NCBI GenBank assembly: GCA_016932095.1
Contig: JAFGDN010000093.1
Span: 1 to 64,000, forward strand
From: Sedimentisphaerales bacterium
GTDB taxonomy: Bacteria; Planctomycetota; Phycisphaerae; Sedimentisphaerales; Anaerobacaceae
Direction of reading: 5' to 3'
DNA length: 64,000 nucleotides
How positions within the stretch are numbered: the first letter of the stretch is position 1; each line of letters begins with the position of its first letter. The notes below the pieces were generated by a model. It was not told where the DNA came from. It was given only the letters and a program-made list of their open reading frames with translations, and did not search any database. Shown piece after piece: positions 1 through 9,002 of this stretch. A program made the position numbers and the translations under genes.

Positions 1-62
1 AACGGTCCTGACACTGCACCCTTGCATCCTTACCCTCTGACTGCCCCAGCAGGCGAGCTCTG

Positions 63-154
63 TTTTTACGCTAAAAACGCAACTTGGCCTTAGTTGCCCA
101 TGTCTTTTGGATGGGCAAGTAAGGGCAACAACGATTTTTACGCTAAAAACGCAA
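63..154. repeat. Two direct copies of a 20-nt palindromic unit, each followed by a hairpin
   Basis: The 20-mer TTTTTACGCTAAAAACGCAA occurs at 63-82 and again at 135-154. Each copy is followed by a small inverted repeat: TTGCCCAT/ATGGGCAA after the first, and AAGAATTGG/CCAATTCTT overlapping and following the second. The 20-mer itself is partly self-complementary (TTTTTACG...). The arrangement looks like two units of a repeated element; no family name can be assigned. Confidence 0.6.
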
Positions 155-221
155 GAATTGGTAAGATTTGGTTGTTTTGGATATGGATGGGTATCCAATT
201 CTTACCCAGCCGAATTTTTTA

Positions 222-258
222 GCCACCGAGGACGCAGAGAACACAGAGTTTCTTTTTT
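222..258 (+). repeat. 9-nt-period repeat (xxCACAGAG type), left copy
   Basis: Three imperfect 9-nt units, GCCACCGAG, GACGCAGAG and AACACAGAG, are followed by a T-rich tail. The inverted counterpart lies at 2921-2967 on the other side of the three accessory genes. About 31 of 34 positions agree between the copies after reverse complementing. Confidence 0.75.
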
Positions 259-456
259 GACACTGGTTTACACTGTTTTTGCTCGGCTTGGCGTTCTCGA
301 CGAACCCTGCTTTTTAAGCAAGCTTAATCACAGGATTAATCATCGACCACCGAATGCCTTCGGCCTTCATATTATCCACCTTCGGCGGCTAAAAGCCGAG
401 CAAAAAACACGGATTCAAATCAACAAAACTCAAAATCCAAAACAAGAAATCCGTAG

Positions 457-474
457 GGCGGGGCTTGCCCCGCC
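457..474. repeat. GC-rich perfect hairpin
   Basis: GGCGGGGC and GCCCCGCC form an 8-bp perfect inverted repeat separated by TT. A closely similar GGGCGGGG hairpin lies at 13777-13798, so this is probably a dispersed genomic repeat. There is no U-tract that would make it a clear terminator. Confidence 0.6.
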
Positions 475-612
475 GAGATGATTATTTCACCCGTACATCG
501 GACTTTGATTTGCTTAAGCGCCCTTCATTTCCAGCCGAAATAACCTCTGTAATTGGCGAAACTGCCCCGCAGCACCCGTCACGCATCACTTCGCCGAAAG
601 GGAAAAAACTTA

Positions 613-960
613 ATGAATAAAACCATATTAGAAAAAAGAGCGCACCTTGTTCTGTGTATCATTGCCGCCATAATGTTGTTTTTGGCGTTAGCGCCTTGGC
701 CATACGGCTATTATCAACTGCTTCGATTCGTCATTTGCGGTGCATCCATATATGTAGCTTTTATGGCTTACAATTGGCATAAGATTTGGGCAACTTGGCT
801 GTTCGGTTTCATCGCCGTCCTGTTTAATCCGCTGATTCCGATTCATCTCTCGCGCGAGCTTTGGCAGCCGATAGATGTTGTTTGTGCTTTATTATTCATA
901 ATTGATGCCGTTGCGATTAAAAATCCCATACAAAGTAGTTCTGATGGTTTTGAAAAATAA
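613..960 (+). CDS. Small integral membrane protein (DUF6804-like)
   Basis: A 115-residue protein starting at the ATG at 613. The frame stays open upstream to 553, but that extension (Arg/Lys-rich) looks like untranslated leader. It has about four hydrophobic segments, with aromatic clusters near APWPYGYYQLLRF and a conserved-looking FNPLIPIHLSRELWQPID segment. This pattern recalls the small DUF6804 family of unknown function that is often found in accessory regions; the family call is from memory and tentative. The stop is three bases before the next gene, so the two are probably co-transcribed. No enzymatic role is suggested by any visible motif. Confidence 0.6.
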   Translation: MNKTILEKRAHLVLCIIAAIMLFLALAPWPYGYYQLLRFVICGASIYVAFMAYNWHKIWATWLFGFIAVLFNPLIPIHLSRELWQPIDVVCALLFIIDAVAIKNPIQSSSDGFEK

Positions 961-963
961 GGA

Positions 964-2241
964 ATGGCTATGACAAAGGAGGACTGGAAAGATTTTTGGC
1001 AATGGTTAAAAAAGAACTGGTTTAATACGGTAACATTCTTTGCTTTATGGTTAATATCTGGTCTTGGTATATACCAACTCTTATTATTTGTTCCGGACTC
1101 TACTCTACTTGGTATAGAACAAATCTTATCCTCAGAACCCTCTATGGATGGAGATGAGGTAAGATTCAAAATCTCTTTGTTGGCAAGCTGTAGCTTAAAC
1201 GCTCTGTTTTTTTATCTTTACTTCAAACAGAAGAGAAATTTACTATTACTAAAAGATGCTCTACGGATTTTATGCTATCTTAATGGAGAAAATCTCTGGT
1301 CAAAGCTGCCTCTTATTGAATTTGACAAAGATAAAAACCTTACTTTGGGTTTGGCATTAGAAGCTGAAGGTGTAGGGGAACGTTTTGATTCGAATATGCA
1401 TGAGATAACTGAAATATTAAAGAAACTTGAAAACGAATATTGGTGGCATGGAAAGCTGGAATATTTAGATCGGCTTATATTAGATAATATTGAAAACTGG
1501 ATCAAAACACATTTTACTAAGAAAGTGTACTTCATAAGACTTCGCCTCTTGGGAGATTATATTCAAGCTACAAAACAAGACAAATATCTGGCTTATGACA
1601 AAGCAGAAGGTCTTCCGAATGATAAGATTATGATTGTTAAAAGCAAAGATGAGCATTTAGTATCCGGAGAAAAATTACCAGTCGATTTTTATAAACTGAT
1701 TCTGAATGAGTTTTATAAAGGATACGAAGAATTTCAGGCTCAGCCCGTTAGTTTTGACCATCGGTTGTTTCGGAAATATTTCACAATAGAAGGTGCTGTA
1801 TGGGGTTTTCTAAGGGAAGCTTATTGCTTACTCTGGGATGCTTATGAATTTAATGTGCATCGGAAAAGCTCCCCAACCATAGGGGAACTTTTGAATAATG
1901 CGTCTCTGATAGATGAGAACAACGAACTTGCAAATACTAATGTATCATTTGTTTTATGGAACGCCCATGAAGCTCTATGTAAAGCTTGCAAAATATACGA
2001 TGACAATATAAGAGAGTCCCTCACAGATGAAAATTATGATGCTGACGAAGAATATGAGAGTTTCAAAGTTAATCTCGAAAACTATGCAGATAAAGAGCTG
2101 ACTTCAGACGCAGGAGAAAAAATTTTACCTTATCTCGTTGAGGCTGAGAAGTATCTAATAGAAGCAGAGGACTTTTTGGAAATCGAAAAAGAGGAAATGC
2201 CGAAATTTTGGGATTCGCCTGTTCCAATAATGAAAAACTGA
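964..2241 (+). CDS. Unknown membrane-anchored protein with large soluble domain
   Basis: 425 residues; I do not recognise the family. Two hydrophobic segments near the N terminus (about residues 18-42 and 66-86) suggest a membrane hairpin. They are followed by roughly 340 mostly helical, acidic, soluble residues rich in Glu, Lys, Leu and Tyr, with no nucleotide-binding or catalytic motif that I can identify. Translation probably starts at 964, or at the ATG at 970, right after the upstream membrane-protein gene. The gene is clearly more AT-rich than the nitrogen and sugar genes of the window, which with the flanking inverted repeats suggests acquisition by transfer. A defence or sensor role would be speculation. 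Confidence 0.7.
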   Translation: MAMTKEDWKDFWQWLKKNWFNTVTFFALWLISGLGIYQLLLFVPDSTLLGIEQILSSEPSMDGDEVRFKISLLASCSLNALFFYLYFKQKRNLLLLKDALRILCYLNGENLWSKLPLIEFDKDKNLTLGLALEAEGVGERFDSNMHEITEILKKLENEYWWHGKLEYLDRLILDNIENWIKTHFTKKVYFIRLRLLGDYIQATKQDKYLAYDKAEGLPNDKIMIVKSKDEHLVSGEKLPVDFYKLILNEFYKGYEEFQAQPVSFDHRLFRKYFTIEGAVWGFLREAYCLLWDAYEFNVHRKSSPTIGELLNNASLIDENNELANTNVSFVLWNAHEALCKACKIYDDNIRESLTDENYDADEEYESFKVNLENYADKELTSDAGEKILPYLVEAEKYLIEAEDFLEIEKEEMPKFWDSPVPIMKN

Positions 2242-2298
2242 GGTTAGCTATCTTTTTGGGGACGAATCCGTTAGGCGCTTATTGTGTAGTGGAGTGTT

Positions 2299-2790
2299 AT
2301 GGTTGGTCTTTGGGACAAGCCCGGTATTCCTCACAGAGGTTGGCGTTGCGTCGATGTATATGACTTGCGTGAAGATGGCTCGACGCCAGAGGAAACCAAT
2401 TATGCCACCTGTGAGATGTGTGGCCATGAACGCATTCGGTTTGTCCATGTTCTCCAACACAATGAATATGAAAACAAAATTAGAGTTGGCTGTATTTGTG
2501 CTGAAAAGCTAACTAACAACTACATAAACCCGAAGGCAAAAGAAACCAACCTCGCTAAAAAAGCTGCCAGAAAGTCCAAATGGTTATCACGACGGTGGAA
2601 GACATCGAAAAAGGGGAATCCTTACTTGAATATCGAAGGCCACAATTTGACCGTATTTCCAAATAAATTCAAGCCAGGATTTTGGAAATATCAAATCGAT
2701 GGTCAATTCAGCAAAGATTCGTATCCAACAAGTGAACAAGCCAAGATGGCGTTGTTTGAGGAATTCTGGGGAATAATTTCTGAAGAATGA
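2299..2790 (+). CDS. Unknown zinc-ribbon-like protein
   Basis: 163 residues, starting at an ATG preceded by GGAG. A Cys cluster in the first half (CEMCGHE, then about 27 residues later GCICAEKL) has the spacing of a small zinc-binding knuckle. It is followed by a basic segment (AKKAARKSKWLSRRWKTSKKG) and a C-terminal domain that ends in SEQAKMALFEEFW. Similar small zinc-ribbon hypothetical proteins occur in mobile or accessory regions, but I cannot name a family. The basic linker would fit nucleic-acid contact; this is inference. It is not close enough to the preceding gene to prove an operon (57 bp). Confidence 0.65.
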   Translation: MVGLWDKPGIPHRGWRCVDVYDLREDGSTPEETNYATCEMCGHERIRFVHVLQHNEYENKIRVGCICAEKLTNNYINPKAKETNLAKKAARKSKWLSRRWKTSKKGNPYLNIEGHNLTVFPNKFKPGFWKYQIDGQFSKDSYPTSEQAKMALFEEFWGIISEE

Positions 2791-2811
2791 GGAAGGGAAA
2801 TTACCCCCAAT

Positions 2812-2896
2812 CCACCTTTGTTAAAGTTACGGCGGACAAGTCCGTGTCTAAAATAACCCGCCGTGATCCGTCTTCGTTAAAACTACGCCGGACAGG
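2812..2896. repeat. Two copies of a 29-nt GTTAAA-TACG-CGGACA repeat
   Basis: A unit running CC..CTT.GTTAAA..TACG.CGGACA.G occurs at 2812-2840 and again at 2868-2896, with about 22 of 29 positions identical. Parts of each unit are self-complementary (ACGGCGGACA against TGTCCG-like arms), so they can fold. It lies between the last accessory gene and the 9-nt-period repeat, in a zone of stacked repeats downstream of carA. Confidence 0.6.
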
Positions 2897-2920
2897 AACG
2901 GCGGGCTAAATATTTTAATG

Positions 2921-2967
2921 AAAAACTCTGTGGTCTCTGTGTCCTCTGTGGCTCAAAATCTCTGTGG
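2921..2967 (-). repeat. 9-nt-period repeat (xxCACAGAG type), right inverted copy
   Basis: Read on the minus strand this shows GCCACAGAG, a short spacer, then GCCACAGAG, GACACAGAG and ACCACAGAG followed by a T-run. It is the inverted partner of the copy at 222-258 and abuts the 3' end of carA. Confidence 0.75.
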
Positions 2968-2974
2968 CAAGAAT

Positions 2975-4105
2975 TTATCTGCGGGACATTAAGTTTGTGA
3001 ATGTCTCGAAGAGGTATCGCGAATCGTGCGGGCCGGGGGAGGATTCGGGGTGATACTGGACGCAGAATGCGCCTAAGCGTTTGCAGCGGAAGCCCTCTAA
3101 GGTGTTATCGTTTAAATTTACGTGAGTCAGCTCGACGTTTTTGTTTTTAAGCGAGTTTATATCGACGCAGAAGCCGTGGTTCTGGGCGGTGATTTCGACC
3201 TGTCCGGTTTCGAGATTTTTAACAGGGTGATTTGCGCCTCTATGCCCAAACTTCAGCTTGAAGGTTTTACCGCCGAGAGCAAGTCCGAGAATCTGATGTC
3301 CGAGGCAGATTCCGAAAATCGGAACCTTGCCTAAAAGTTTTCGTGTGTTTTCAATGGCGTAGGTTACCGCGGCCGGGTCACCGGGGCCGTTGCTGAGAAA
3401 TATGCCGTCCGGTTTTTTTGCCAGGACCTCTTTTGCGGGCGTAAACGCGGGCACGACGTAAACGTCACAGCCAAAAGAGGTAAGCAGTCGAAGTATGTTT
3501 TGCTTGATGCCGAAGTCATAGGCAACAACCTTAAAACGTGGCTCGTGGCTCGTGGCTCGTGACTCGTGGATTGTGGGGGCAAGGACGTTTATAAAGGATT
3601 TATCCCACTTATAGGGATTTGTCGAAGTTACATCTTTTACAATGTCTCTGCCGACAAGGCCGGGGTAACGTCCGAGTTTTTTTGCCAGCGCCGGTATTTT
3701 CAATTCGGTTGAGGAGATTATGCCCCTCATTGCGCCTTCGGTTCGGATGTGCCTGACCAGTTTCCTTGTGTCTATGCCCGAAAGGCCGACCACGCCGTTT
3801 GCCTTGAGATATTCGCTGAGGGAAAGCTGGTTTCTCCAGTTACTCGGGTAGGGGCAATCCTCTTTTACGATGAAGCCCGCCGCGAAAATTTTCCGCGACT
3901 CCCAGTCGAGCCGGTTTGTGCCGTAGTTGCCGATGAGAGGATAGGTCATCGTGATAATCTGCTCATAATACGACGGGTCAGTGGTGATTTCCTGATAACC
4001 GGTCATACTCGTGTTGAAAACGACCTCGCCGCACTTCTGGCCTTTGGCGCCGAAGCTTGTTCCTTCGTAAACCGACCCGTCCTCAAGCAGTAAAATTGCC
4101 TTCAT
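2975..4105 (-). CDS. carA: Carbamoyl-phosphate synthase small (glutaminase) subunit
   Basis: 376 residues beginning at [10 protein letters not shown]. The ATG overlaps the carB stop as ATGA, which fixes the start; the open frame runs 13 codons further upstream. The subunit hydrolyses glutamine and channels ammonia to CarB for carbamoyl phosphate (arginine and pyrimidine synthesis). The N-terminal CarA domain spans about residues 1-150 and the class I glutamine amidotransferase about 192-370, with nucleophile Cys267 in GICLGHQ and the His352/Glu354 pair in QYHPES. Odd feature: residues 178-190, exactly at the interdomain linker, are encoded by a heptanucleotide repeat and read as a Ser-His-Glu-Pro-Arg-type insert. 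Order on the strand is carB then carA, the reverse of the common carAB arrangement. Confidence 0.97.
   Translation of the reverse strand: MKAILLLEDGSVYEGTSFGAKGQKCGEVVFNTSMTGYQEITTDPSYYEQIITMTYPLIGNYGTNRLDWESRKIFAAGFIVKEDCPYPSNWRNQLSLSEYLKANGVVGLSGIDTRKLVRHIRTEGAMRGIISSTELKIPALAKKLGRYPGLVGRDIVKDVTSTNPYKWDKSFINVLAPTIHESRATSHEPRFKVVAYDFGIKQNILRLLTSFGCDVYVVPAFTPAKEVLAKKPDGIFLSNGPGDPAAVTYAIENTRKLLGKVPIFGICLGHQILGLALGGKTFKLKFGHRGANHPVKNLETGQVEITAQNHGFCVDINSLKNKNVELTHVNLNDNTLEGFRCKRLGAFCVQYHPESSPGPHDSRYLFETFTNLMSRR
3537..3578. repeat. Heptanucleotide repeat in frame inside carA
   Basis: Six consecutive 7-nt units on the plus strand: CGTGGCT three times, then CGTGACT, CGTGGAT and a degenerate TGTGGGG. 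Because three units make 21 nt, the coding strand yields a heptapeptide period (ATSHEPR-like). It sits in the CarA interdomain linker, where extra residues are tolerated. Confidence 0.85.
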
Positions 4106-7100
4106 TTTTTTACTTTTTCCTTTCGGCCTTTTCCCCGATGCCAAAGTTGAATGGGTTTGACGCCGATACGTTCTTTTTGAAGCGCTTCGATTGCCCTGGA
4201 AATTGCTATCGCAGCTCTTATGGTTGTTACATAAGGAACCTGTTTGTCGAGGGCTGTTCGTCTGATTGAAAACGAGTCGCTGATTGTTTGTTTGCCGATA
4301 GTGGTATTTATAATCAGGGCGAGTTTCCCGTTGATAATCGAATCGATGATGTTGGGCCTGCCTTCACTGACTTTCAGCATAAACTCCGCGGGGACGTTAT
4401 TTTGAATCAAGGCGATGCAGGTTCCTTTTGTGGCGGCGATTTTGAAGCCCATAAGATGCAGCTTGCGCGCGATTTCGACGGCATTTTTCTTGTCGTAGTC
4501 CTTGACGCTAATCAGCACGGTTCCGCCTGTCGGCAGGGGATTGCCTGCGGCTATCTGGCTTTTGGCGTATGCGATACCCGGCTCAGGGGCTATTCCCATT
4601 ACTTCGCCTGTCGAGAGCATCTCAGGCCCTAAAATTGTGTCAACGCCGGGGAATTTCATAAACGGCAGGACCGCCTCTTTGACCGAATAATGTTTTGGCC
4701 GGACCTCTTTTGTAAACCTGAGCTCGTCGAGGGTCATCCCCGTCATCACTTTAGCCGCCATTTTTGCCAAAGGCACGCCGATGGCCTTGCTGACAAACGG
4801 GACCGTCCGTGAGGCCCGCGGGTTGACTTCGAGAACGTAAATTTTACCGTCCTTGACGGCGTATTGTATATTTATCAGGCCCCTGACCTTCAGCTCCACA
4901 GCTAACATTTTTGTCTGGCGCATAACCTCATTTATGGTTTGCCTGCTCAAAGACACAGGCGGCAGGGTGCAGGCGCTGTCGCCTGAATGAATGCCCGCCT
5001 CTTCGATGTGCTCCATTATTCCGCCGATGACCACGCGCGAGCCATCACATATTGCGTCAACGTCCAATTCTGTGGCGTCATCGATAAACTTGTCTATCAA
5101 AACAGGATGTTCGCCTGAAACCTCGATAGCCCGCTCGACGCAGCTTTTGAGGGATTGCTCATCATAAACGACTTCCATTGCCCGGCCGCCTAGGACGAAT
5201 GACGGCCGAATCAAAAGCGGGTAGCCCAGCTTATCAGCGATTTTGACCGTTTCCGGGTAAGACATAGCGGTGCCGGACGCCGGCTGGAGGAGTCGAAGTT
5301 TCTTGACAACCTTGTTGAATCGCTTGCGGTCTTCGGCTTTGTCGATACTGTCGGGGCTTGTGCCGATGATTTTGACGCCCGCCTGCTCCAGCGGCACGGC
5401 CAGCTTCAAAGGCGTTTGGCCTCCGAACTGAACTATGACGCCGTCGGGCTTTTCCTTTTCGACTATCGACATAATGTCCTCGAAGGTCAGCGGCTCAAAA
5501 TACAGCCGGTCGGAGGTATCGTAATCCGTGCTGACGGTCTCAGGGTTGCAATTGACCATAATCGACTCGATACCGATTTCCTTCAGCGCGTATGCCGCGT
5601 GAACACAGCAGTAATCGAATTCGATTCCCTGGCCGATGCGGTTAGGCCCGCCGCCCAGTATTATTACTTTTTTCCTTTTTGTCGGGTTGGCCTCACATTC
5701 GCTTTCGTATGTCGAATAGAGGTAGGGGGTCGCCGCCTCGAATTCCGCGCCGCAGGTATCGACCATTTTATAAACCGGATTGATTCCCGCCTGCTGGCGG
5801 TGCAGACGAAACTCCCGCTCAGGCATTTTGAAAATCGACGCGATGTATTTATCGCTGAACCCGTATTCTTTTGCCTGTCTCATCAGGCCGGCGTTGAATT
5901 TCCCGCGTCCAACCGTTTTTATTTTTTCTTCGAGCCGGATGATGTCCTTTATATTGTTCAAAAACCACGGGTCGATTTTGGTAAGCCCGAAAACCTCATC
6001 GACGCCGACTTTTCTTCTGAGCGCTTCGGCCACGTACCAGATTCTGTCCCACCGGGGTAAACGCAATTTGTCTTTCAACTGCAGAAGCGTCAGGTTGTTG
6101 TTGATATGCTTGTTATCCAGTGAATAGCGGTCGATTTCCAGCGAGCGGATTGCCTTCTGCATCGCCTCTTTGAAAGTCCTGCCGATGGCCATTGCCTCAC
6201 CTACTGACTTCATCTGCACCGTCAGCGTCGGGTCGGTTCCCGGAAATTTTTCAAACGTGAAGCGAGGCCATTTTACGACGCAGTAGTCAATCGTCGGCTC
6301 GAAACAGGCGGGCGTCTTTTTGGTAATGTCGTTGGGAATTTCGTCTAACGTATAACCGACCGCCAGTAACGAGGCGATTTTCGCTATGGGGAAGCCCGTC
6401 GCCTTTGAAGCCAGCGCCGAGCTTCGAGACACACGCGGGTTCATTTCGATTACATATAATTTGCCGTTTTCCGGCTTGACCGCGAACTGGATATTCGAGC
6501 CGCCCGTCTCGACGCCGATTGCCCGGATAATCTTAATCGAGGCGTCCCGCATAATCTGGTATTCCTTGTCGGTCAGCGTCTGCGCAGGCGCGACTGTTAT
6601 GCTGTCGCCCGTGTGTATTCCCATCGGGTCTAAATTTTCAATTGGGCAGACGATAACGACGTTGTCCTTGCGGTCCCTCATTACCTCAAGCTCGAATTCC
6701 TTCCAGCCGATGACTGATTCCTCGATGAGAATTTCGTGTTTGGGGCTTAAATTCAATCCCCAGTGGACGAACTTGTGGTATTCTTCCCTGTTGTAAGCGA
6801 TGTTCCCGCCCGTGCCGCCAAGTGTGTATGACGGCCTGATAATCGCGGGAAGCCCGATGTAATCGATAAGCTGTTCCGCCTGCTGCCAGCTATGAACGCA
6901 CCCGCTTTTGGGCACGTCCAGGCCGCAATCCTGTATTGTCTTTTTGAAACGGTCCCGCTCCTCGGCCCGCTTGATACTCGCTAAGTCGGCGCCTAACAGC
7001 TTGACGTTATATTTTTTCAAAACGCCGCTTTCAGCTAAAGCGACCGCGGTATTCAGTCCCGTCTGTCCGCCCAAAGTCGGCAGCAAGCTGTCCGGCCGTT

Positions 7101-7341
7101 CCTGCCGGATAATCTTTTCAACCATTTCGGGCGTTATCGGCTCGATATATGTCCGGTCGGCGAAGTCGGGGTCGGTCATTATTGTGGCGGGATTACTGTT
7201 GACTAAGACGACCTTGAATCCCTCCCGACGCAATACCTTGCATGCCTGTGCGCCGGAGTAATCGAACTCGCAGGCCTGGCCTATCACAATCGGCCCTGAG
7301 CCGATAATCATTATTTTGTGTATGTCTTTACGTTTGGGCAC
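4102..7341 (-). CDS. carB: Carbamoyl-phosphate synthase large subunit
   Basis: 1079 residues, the usual full length. It makes carbamoyl phosphate from ammonia (via CarA), bicarbonate and two ATP. The N-terminal half begins [20 protein letters not shown] and the second synthetase half repeats the pattern as [20 protein letters not shown] around residue 560, the internal duplication typical of CarB. Both ATP-grasp domains carry the glycine-rich RPS.TLGG / [14 protein letters not shown] loops and the N-P-R-(V/A)-SR motifs. The C-terminal MGS-like allosteric domain (from about residue 940) has a basic tail. It overlaps carA by four bases. A 70-bp spacer separates it from gltD upstream, so read-through from the glt genes is plausible. 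Confidence 0.98.
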   Translation of the reverse strand: MPKRKDIHKIMIIGSGPIVIGQACEFDYSGAQACKVLRREGFKVVLVNSNPATIMTDPDFADRTYIEPITPEMVEKIIRQERPDSLLPTLGGQTGLNTAVALAESGVLKKYNVKLLGADLASIKRAEERDRFKKTIQDCGLDVPKSGCVHSWQQAEQLIDYIGLPAIIRPSYTLGGTGGNIAYNREEYHKFVHWGLNLSPKHEILIEESVIGWKEFELEVMRDRKDNVVIVCPIENLDPMGIHTGDSITVAPAQTLTDKEYQIMRDASIKIIRAIGVETGGSNIQFAVKPENGKLYVIEMNPRVSRSSALASKATGFPIAKIASLLAVGYTLDEIPNDITKKTPACFEPTIDYCVVKWPRFTFEKFPGTDPTLTVQMKSVGEAMAIGRTFKEAMQKAIRSLEIDRYSLDNKHINNNLTLLQLKDKLRLPRWDRIWYVAEALRRKVGVDEVFGLTKIDPWFLNNIKDIIRLEEKIKTVGRGKFNAGLMRQAKEYGFSDKYIASIFKMPEREFRLHRQQAGINPVYKMVDTCGAEFEAATPYLYSTYESECEANPTKRKKVIILGGGPNRIGQGIEFDYCCVHAAYALKEIGIESIMVNCNPETVSTDYDTSDRLYFEPLTFEDIMSIVEKEKPDGVIVQFGGQTPLKLAVPLEQAGVKIIGTSPDSIDKAEDRKRFNKVVKKLRLLQPASGTAMSYPETVKIADKLGYPLLIRPSFVLGGRAMEVVYDEQSLKSCVERAIEVSGEHPVLIDKFIDDATELDVDAICDGSRVVIGGIMEHIEEAGIHSGDSACTLPPVSLSRQTINEVMRQTKMLAVELKVRGLINIQYAVKDGKIYVLEVNPRASRTVPFVSKAIGVPLAKMAAKVMTGMTLDELRFTKEVRPKHYSVKEAVLPFMKFPGVDTILGPEMLSTGEVMGIAPEPGIAYAKSQIAAGNPLPTGGTVLISVKDYDKKNAVEIARKLHLMGFKIAATKGTCIALIQNNVPAEFMLKVSEGRPNIIDSIINGKLALIINTTIGKQTISDSFSIRRTALDKQVPYVTTIRAAIAISRAIEALQKERIGVKPIQLWHRGKGRKEKVKK

Positions 7342-7414
7342 CGCAGTTTTCCCGTCAAGTGTTTATGTAAGTGAAGGCATTGGGGCAGTTTTTTACAGCA
7401 TATATCCTGCGATG

Positions 7415-8836
7415 TCAATTGTTTCCCCTGAGCCATTGGTCGATAGCCGCGCCGGCGGCCCGGCCGCTGTCGATTGCTCGAACAACCAGTGAAGCGCCGT
7501 TTATTGTGTCGCCTGCCGCGAATACCCAGTCATGGGTCGTTTGAAAGTTCTGGACGGCCAAATCGCCCCGAGGGTTCAATTCCAGTCCCATCTCGGCAAC
7601 CAGACCCTCGTGGTTTACATGTAAAAAGCCGAGAGCCAAAAGCACGAGGTCGGCATCGAGTGTAAACTCAGTTCCCGGCAGCTCTTTAATCTTCCAGTTG
7701 TTATTTTGCTGCACCCATTCCACATTACAGCAGTGGATTTTGCTGACTCTCGTTTCGGTTCCGGTCAATTGTCTTGTCATAACGCCCCACATACGCCGGC
7801 AGCCCTCTTCGTGCGAGGTGCTTGTTCGCATTATCCGGGGCCAGTTGGGCCAGGGGGTATCGGGCGGTCTGTCTTCGGGCGGTTTGGGCAATATCTCAAG
7901 CTGAACTATGCTTTTAGCGCCCTGGCGACGTGCGGTGCCGACGCAGTCGCTGCCTGTATCGCCGCCGCCTAATACGACGACATTTTTGTCTTTGGCGTTA
8001 ACGATTCGTTCTTCAATGAGTTCTCCTGAATTTATTCGATTTTGTGCCGTTAGGTAGTCCATAGCGAATATGACGTTTTCAAAACCTCTTCCCTGAACCG
8101 GCAGGTCTCTGGGCTGGCCTGCTCCCATTGTCAGGCAGATACAATCGAATTGTTTGCGCAGGTAGTGCGCAGATACGTCTTTGCCGACGAGAATATCGGT
8201 CTGGAAACGGACGTCCTCGGCGGCCAACTGATTAAGCCGGCGGTCGATGATGGATTTGCCTAACTTGAAGTCCGGTATGCCGTATCGCAGCATGCCGCCG
8301 ATTTTCCGGTCTTTTTCAAAAACCACGACGTCGTGGCCCGCGCGAGCAAGCTGCTGCGCCGCGGCAAGACCGGCGGGGCCTGAGCCGATTATAGCGACAC
8401 GTTTGCCTGTCTTTTCATCGGCCATTTGCGGCCTAATCCAGCCCTCAGTAAAGCCACGTTCGACGATTTGGAGCTCGATGTGCCTTATGAGCACGGGCTG
8501 GTCGCTTATCGCAAGCGTGCAGGCCGACTCGCAGGGTGCGGGGCATACCCGGCCTGTAAATTCAGGAAAGTTGTTGGTCGAATGAAGCAGCTCACACGCC
8601 TCCTGCCAGTGCCCATGATAAACAAGCTCGTTTAAATCAGGTATGAAGTTTTTGAGCGGACAGCCCACCCCGTGACAAAACGGAATGCCGCAGTCCATAC
8701 AACGGGCGGTCTGGAGGACGATTTGCTCAGGCGTCAAAGGCAGGTCAAGCTCGTTGAAGTCGTGAATACGCTGCTCAACGGGCCTGTGCCCGATATCCTG
8801 ACGTTTATATTTGAGAAATCCTTTTATCTCACCCAT
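7415..8836 (-). CDS. gltD: Glutamate synthase (NADPH) small subunit
   Basis: 473 residues, normal for the beta subunit that feeds electrons from NAD(P)H through FAD and Fe-S clusters to the large subunit. The N-terminal ferredoxin-like cysteine set is complete (CMDCGIPFCHGVGCPLKN, then VCPAPCESAC). It is followed by the FAD-binding GSGPAGLAAAQQLARAGHDV motif near residue 150, a second nucleotide site GGGDTGSDCVGTARRQGA for NADPH, and the C-terminal FAAGDTINGASLVVRAI of the FAD domain. The gene follows gltB on the same strand with a 166-bp spacer that is filled by a repeat. Product works with GltB to turn glutamine plus 2-oxoglutarate into two glutamates. Confidence 0.96.
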   Translation of the reverse strand: MGEIKGFLKYKRQDIGHRPVEQRIHDFNELDLPLTPEQIVLQTARCMDCGIPFCHGVGCPLKNFIPDLNELVYHGHWQEACELLHSTNNFPEFTGRVCPAPCESACTLAISDQPVLIRHIELQIVERGFTEGWIRPQMADEKTGKRVAIIGSGPAGLAAAQQLARAGHDVVVFEKDRKIGGMLRYGIPDFKLGKSIIDRRLNQLAAEDVRFQTDILVGKDVSAHYLRKQFDCICLTMGAGQPRDLPVQGRGFENVIFAMDYLTAQNRINSGELIEERIVNAKDKNVVVLGGGDTGSDCVGTARRQGAKSIVQLEILPKPPEDRPPDTPWPNWPRIMRTSTSHEEGCRRMWGVMTRQLTGTETRVSKIHCCNVEWVQQNNNWKIKELPGTEFTLDADLVLLALGFLHVNHEGLVAEMGLELNPRGDLAVQNFQTTHDWVFAAGDTINGASLVVRAIDSGRAAGAAIDQWLRGNN

Positions 8837-8879
8837 ATATCACTTCTCGTTAAACGGCTGCGGTTGCGCAGCTCGTATC

Positions 8880-8985
8880 GTATTACGTCGTGCGGTGATG
8901 CGTATTGCGTGTTTTACTCGCACAACGCAGGACGCAATACGCACGACGAAACGGGTTGCGAAAGCGTCCAACGAACTACGCAACC
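8880..8985. repeat. Degenerate heptamer-type inverted repeat in the gltB-gltD spacer
   Basis: The arms GCGTATTGCGT (8900-8910) and ACGCAATACGC (8932-8942) are exact inverse complements. They extend outward through CGTCGTGCG and GCACGACG. A second inverted pair, GGGTTGCG and CGCAACC, follows at about 8953-8985. The arms are built of 7-nt-period units (CGTATTG, ACGCACG), like the repeat inside carA. The spacer carries no gene, and the structure could modulate gltB/gltD stoichiometry. Confidence 0.6.
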
Positions 8986-9002
8986 GGTATATTATTTGGC
9001 GT

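Larger units (their letters stand above)
1..612. other. Intergenic/accessory flank without a convincing gene
   Basis: This stretch holds repeats and hairpins (listed separately) and no open frame with a recognisable protein or a good ribosome-binding site. An open frame at 107-481 has a composition set by the underlying repeats and matches no family I know. The sequence is AT-rich and probably the edge of an insertion-prone region. Confidence 0.5.

Noticed and set aside
63-154. Integron attC-like recombination site
   Set aside because: The hairpins after the 20-mers have some dyad symmetry but lack the paired RYYYAAC/GTTRRRY boxes, and there is no integrase.
107-481. 124-codon open frame on the plus strand near the left edge
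   Set aside because: It runs across the 20-mer repeat, the 9-nt-period repeat and the GC hairpin, has no ribosome-binding site and no protein-like composition.
222-2967. Insertion sequence or transposon
   Set aside because: Inverted repeats are present but no transposase, no target duplication and no family signature could be found, so only a repeat-framed accessory segment is reported.
5416-6060. 214-codon frame antisense to carB
   Set aside because: carB is unambiguous on the minus strand. The antisense frame is a shadow produced by codon bias, with no start signal.
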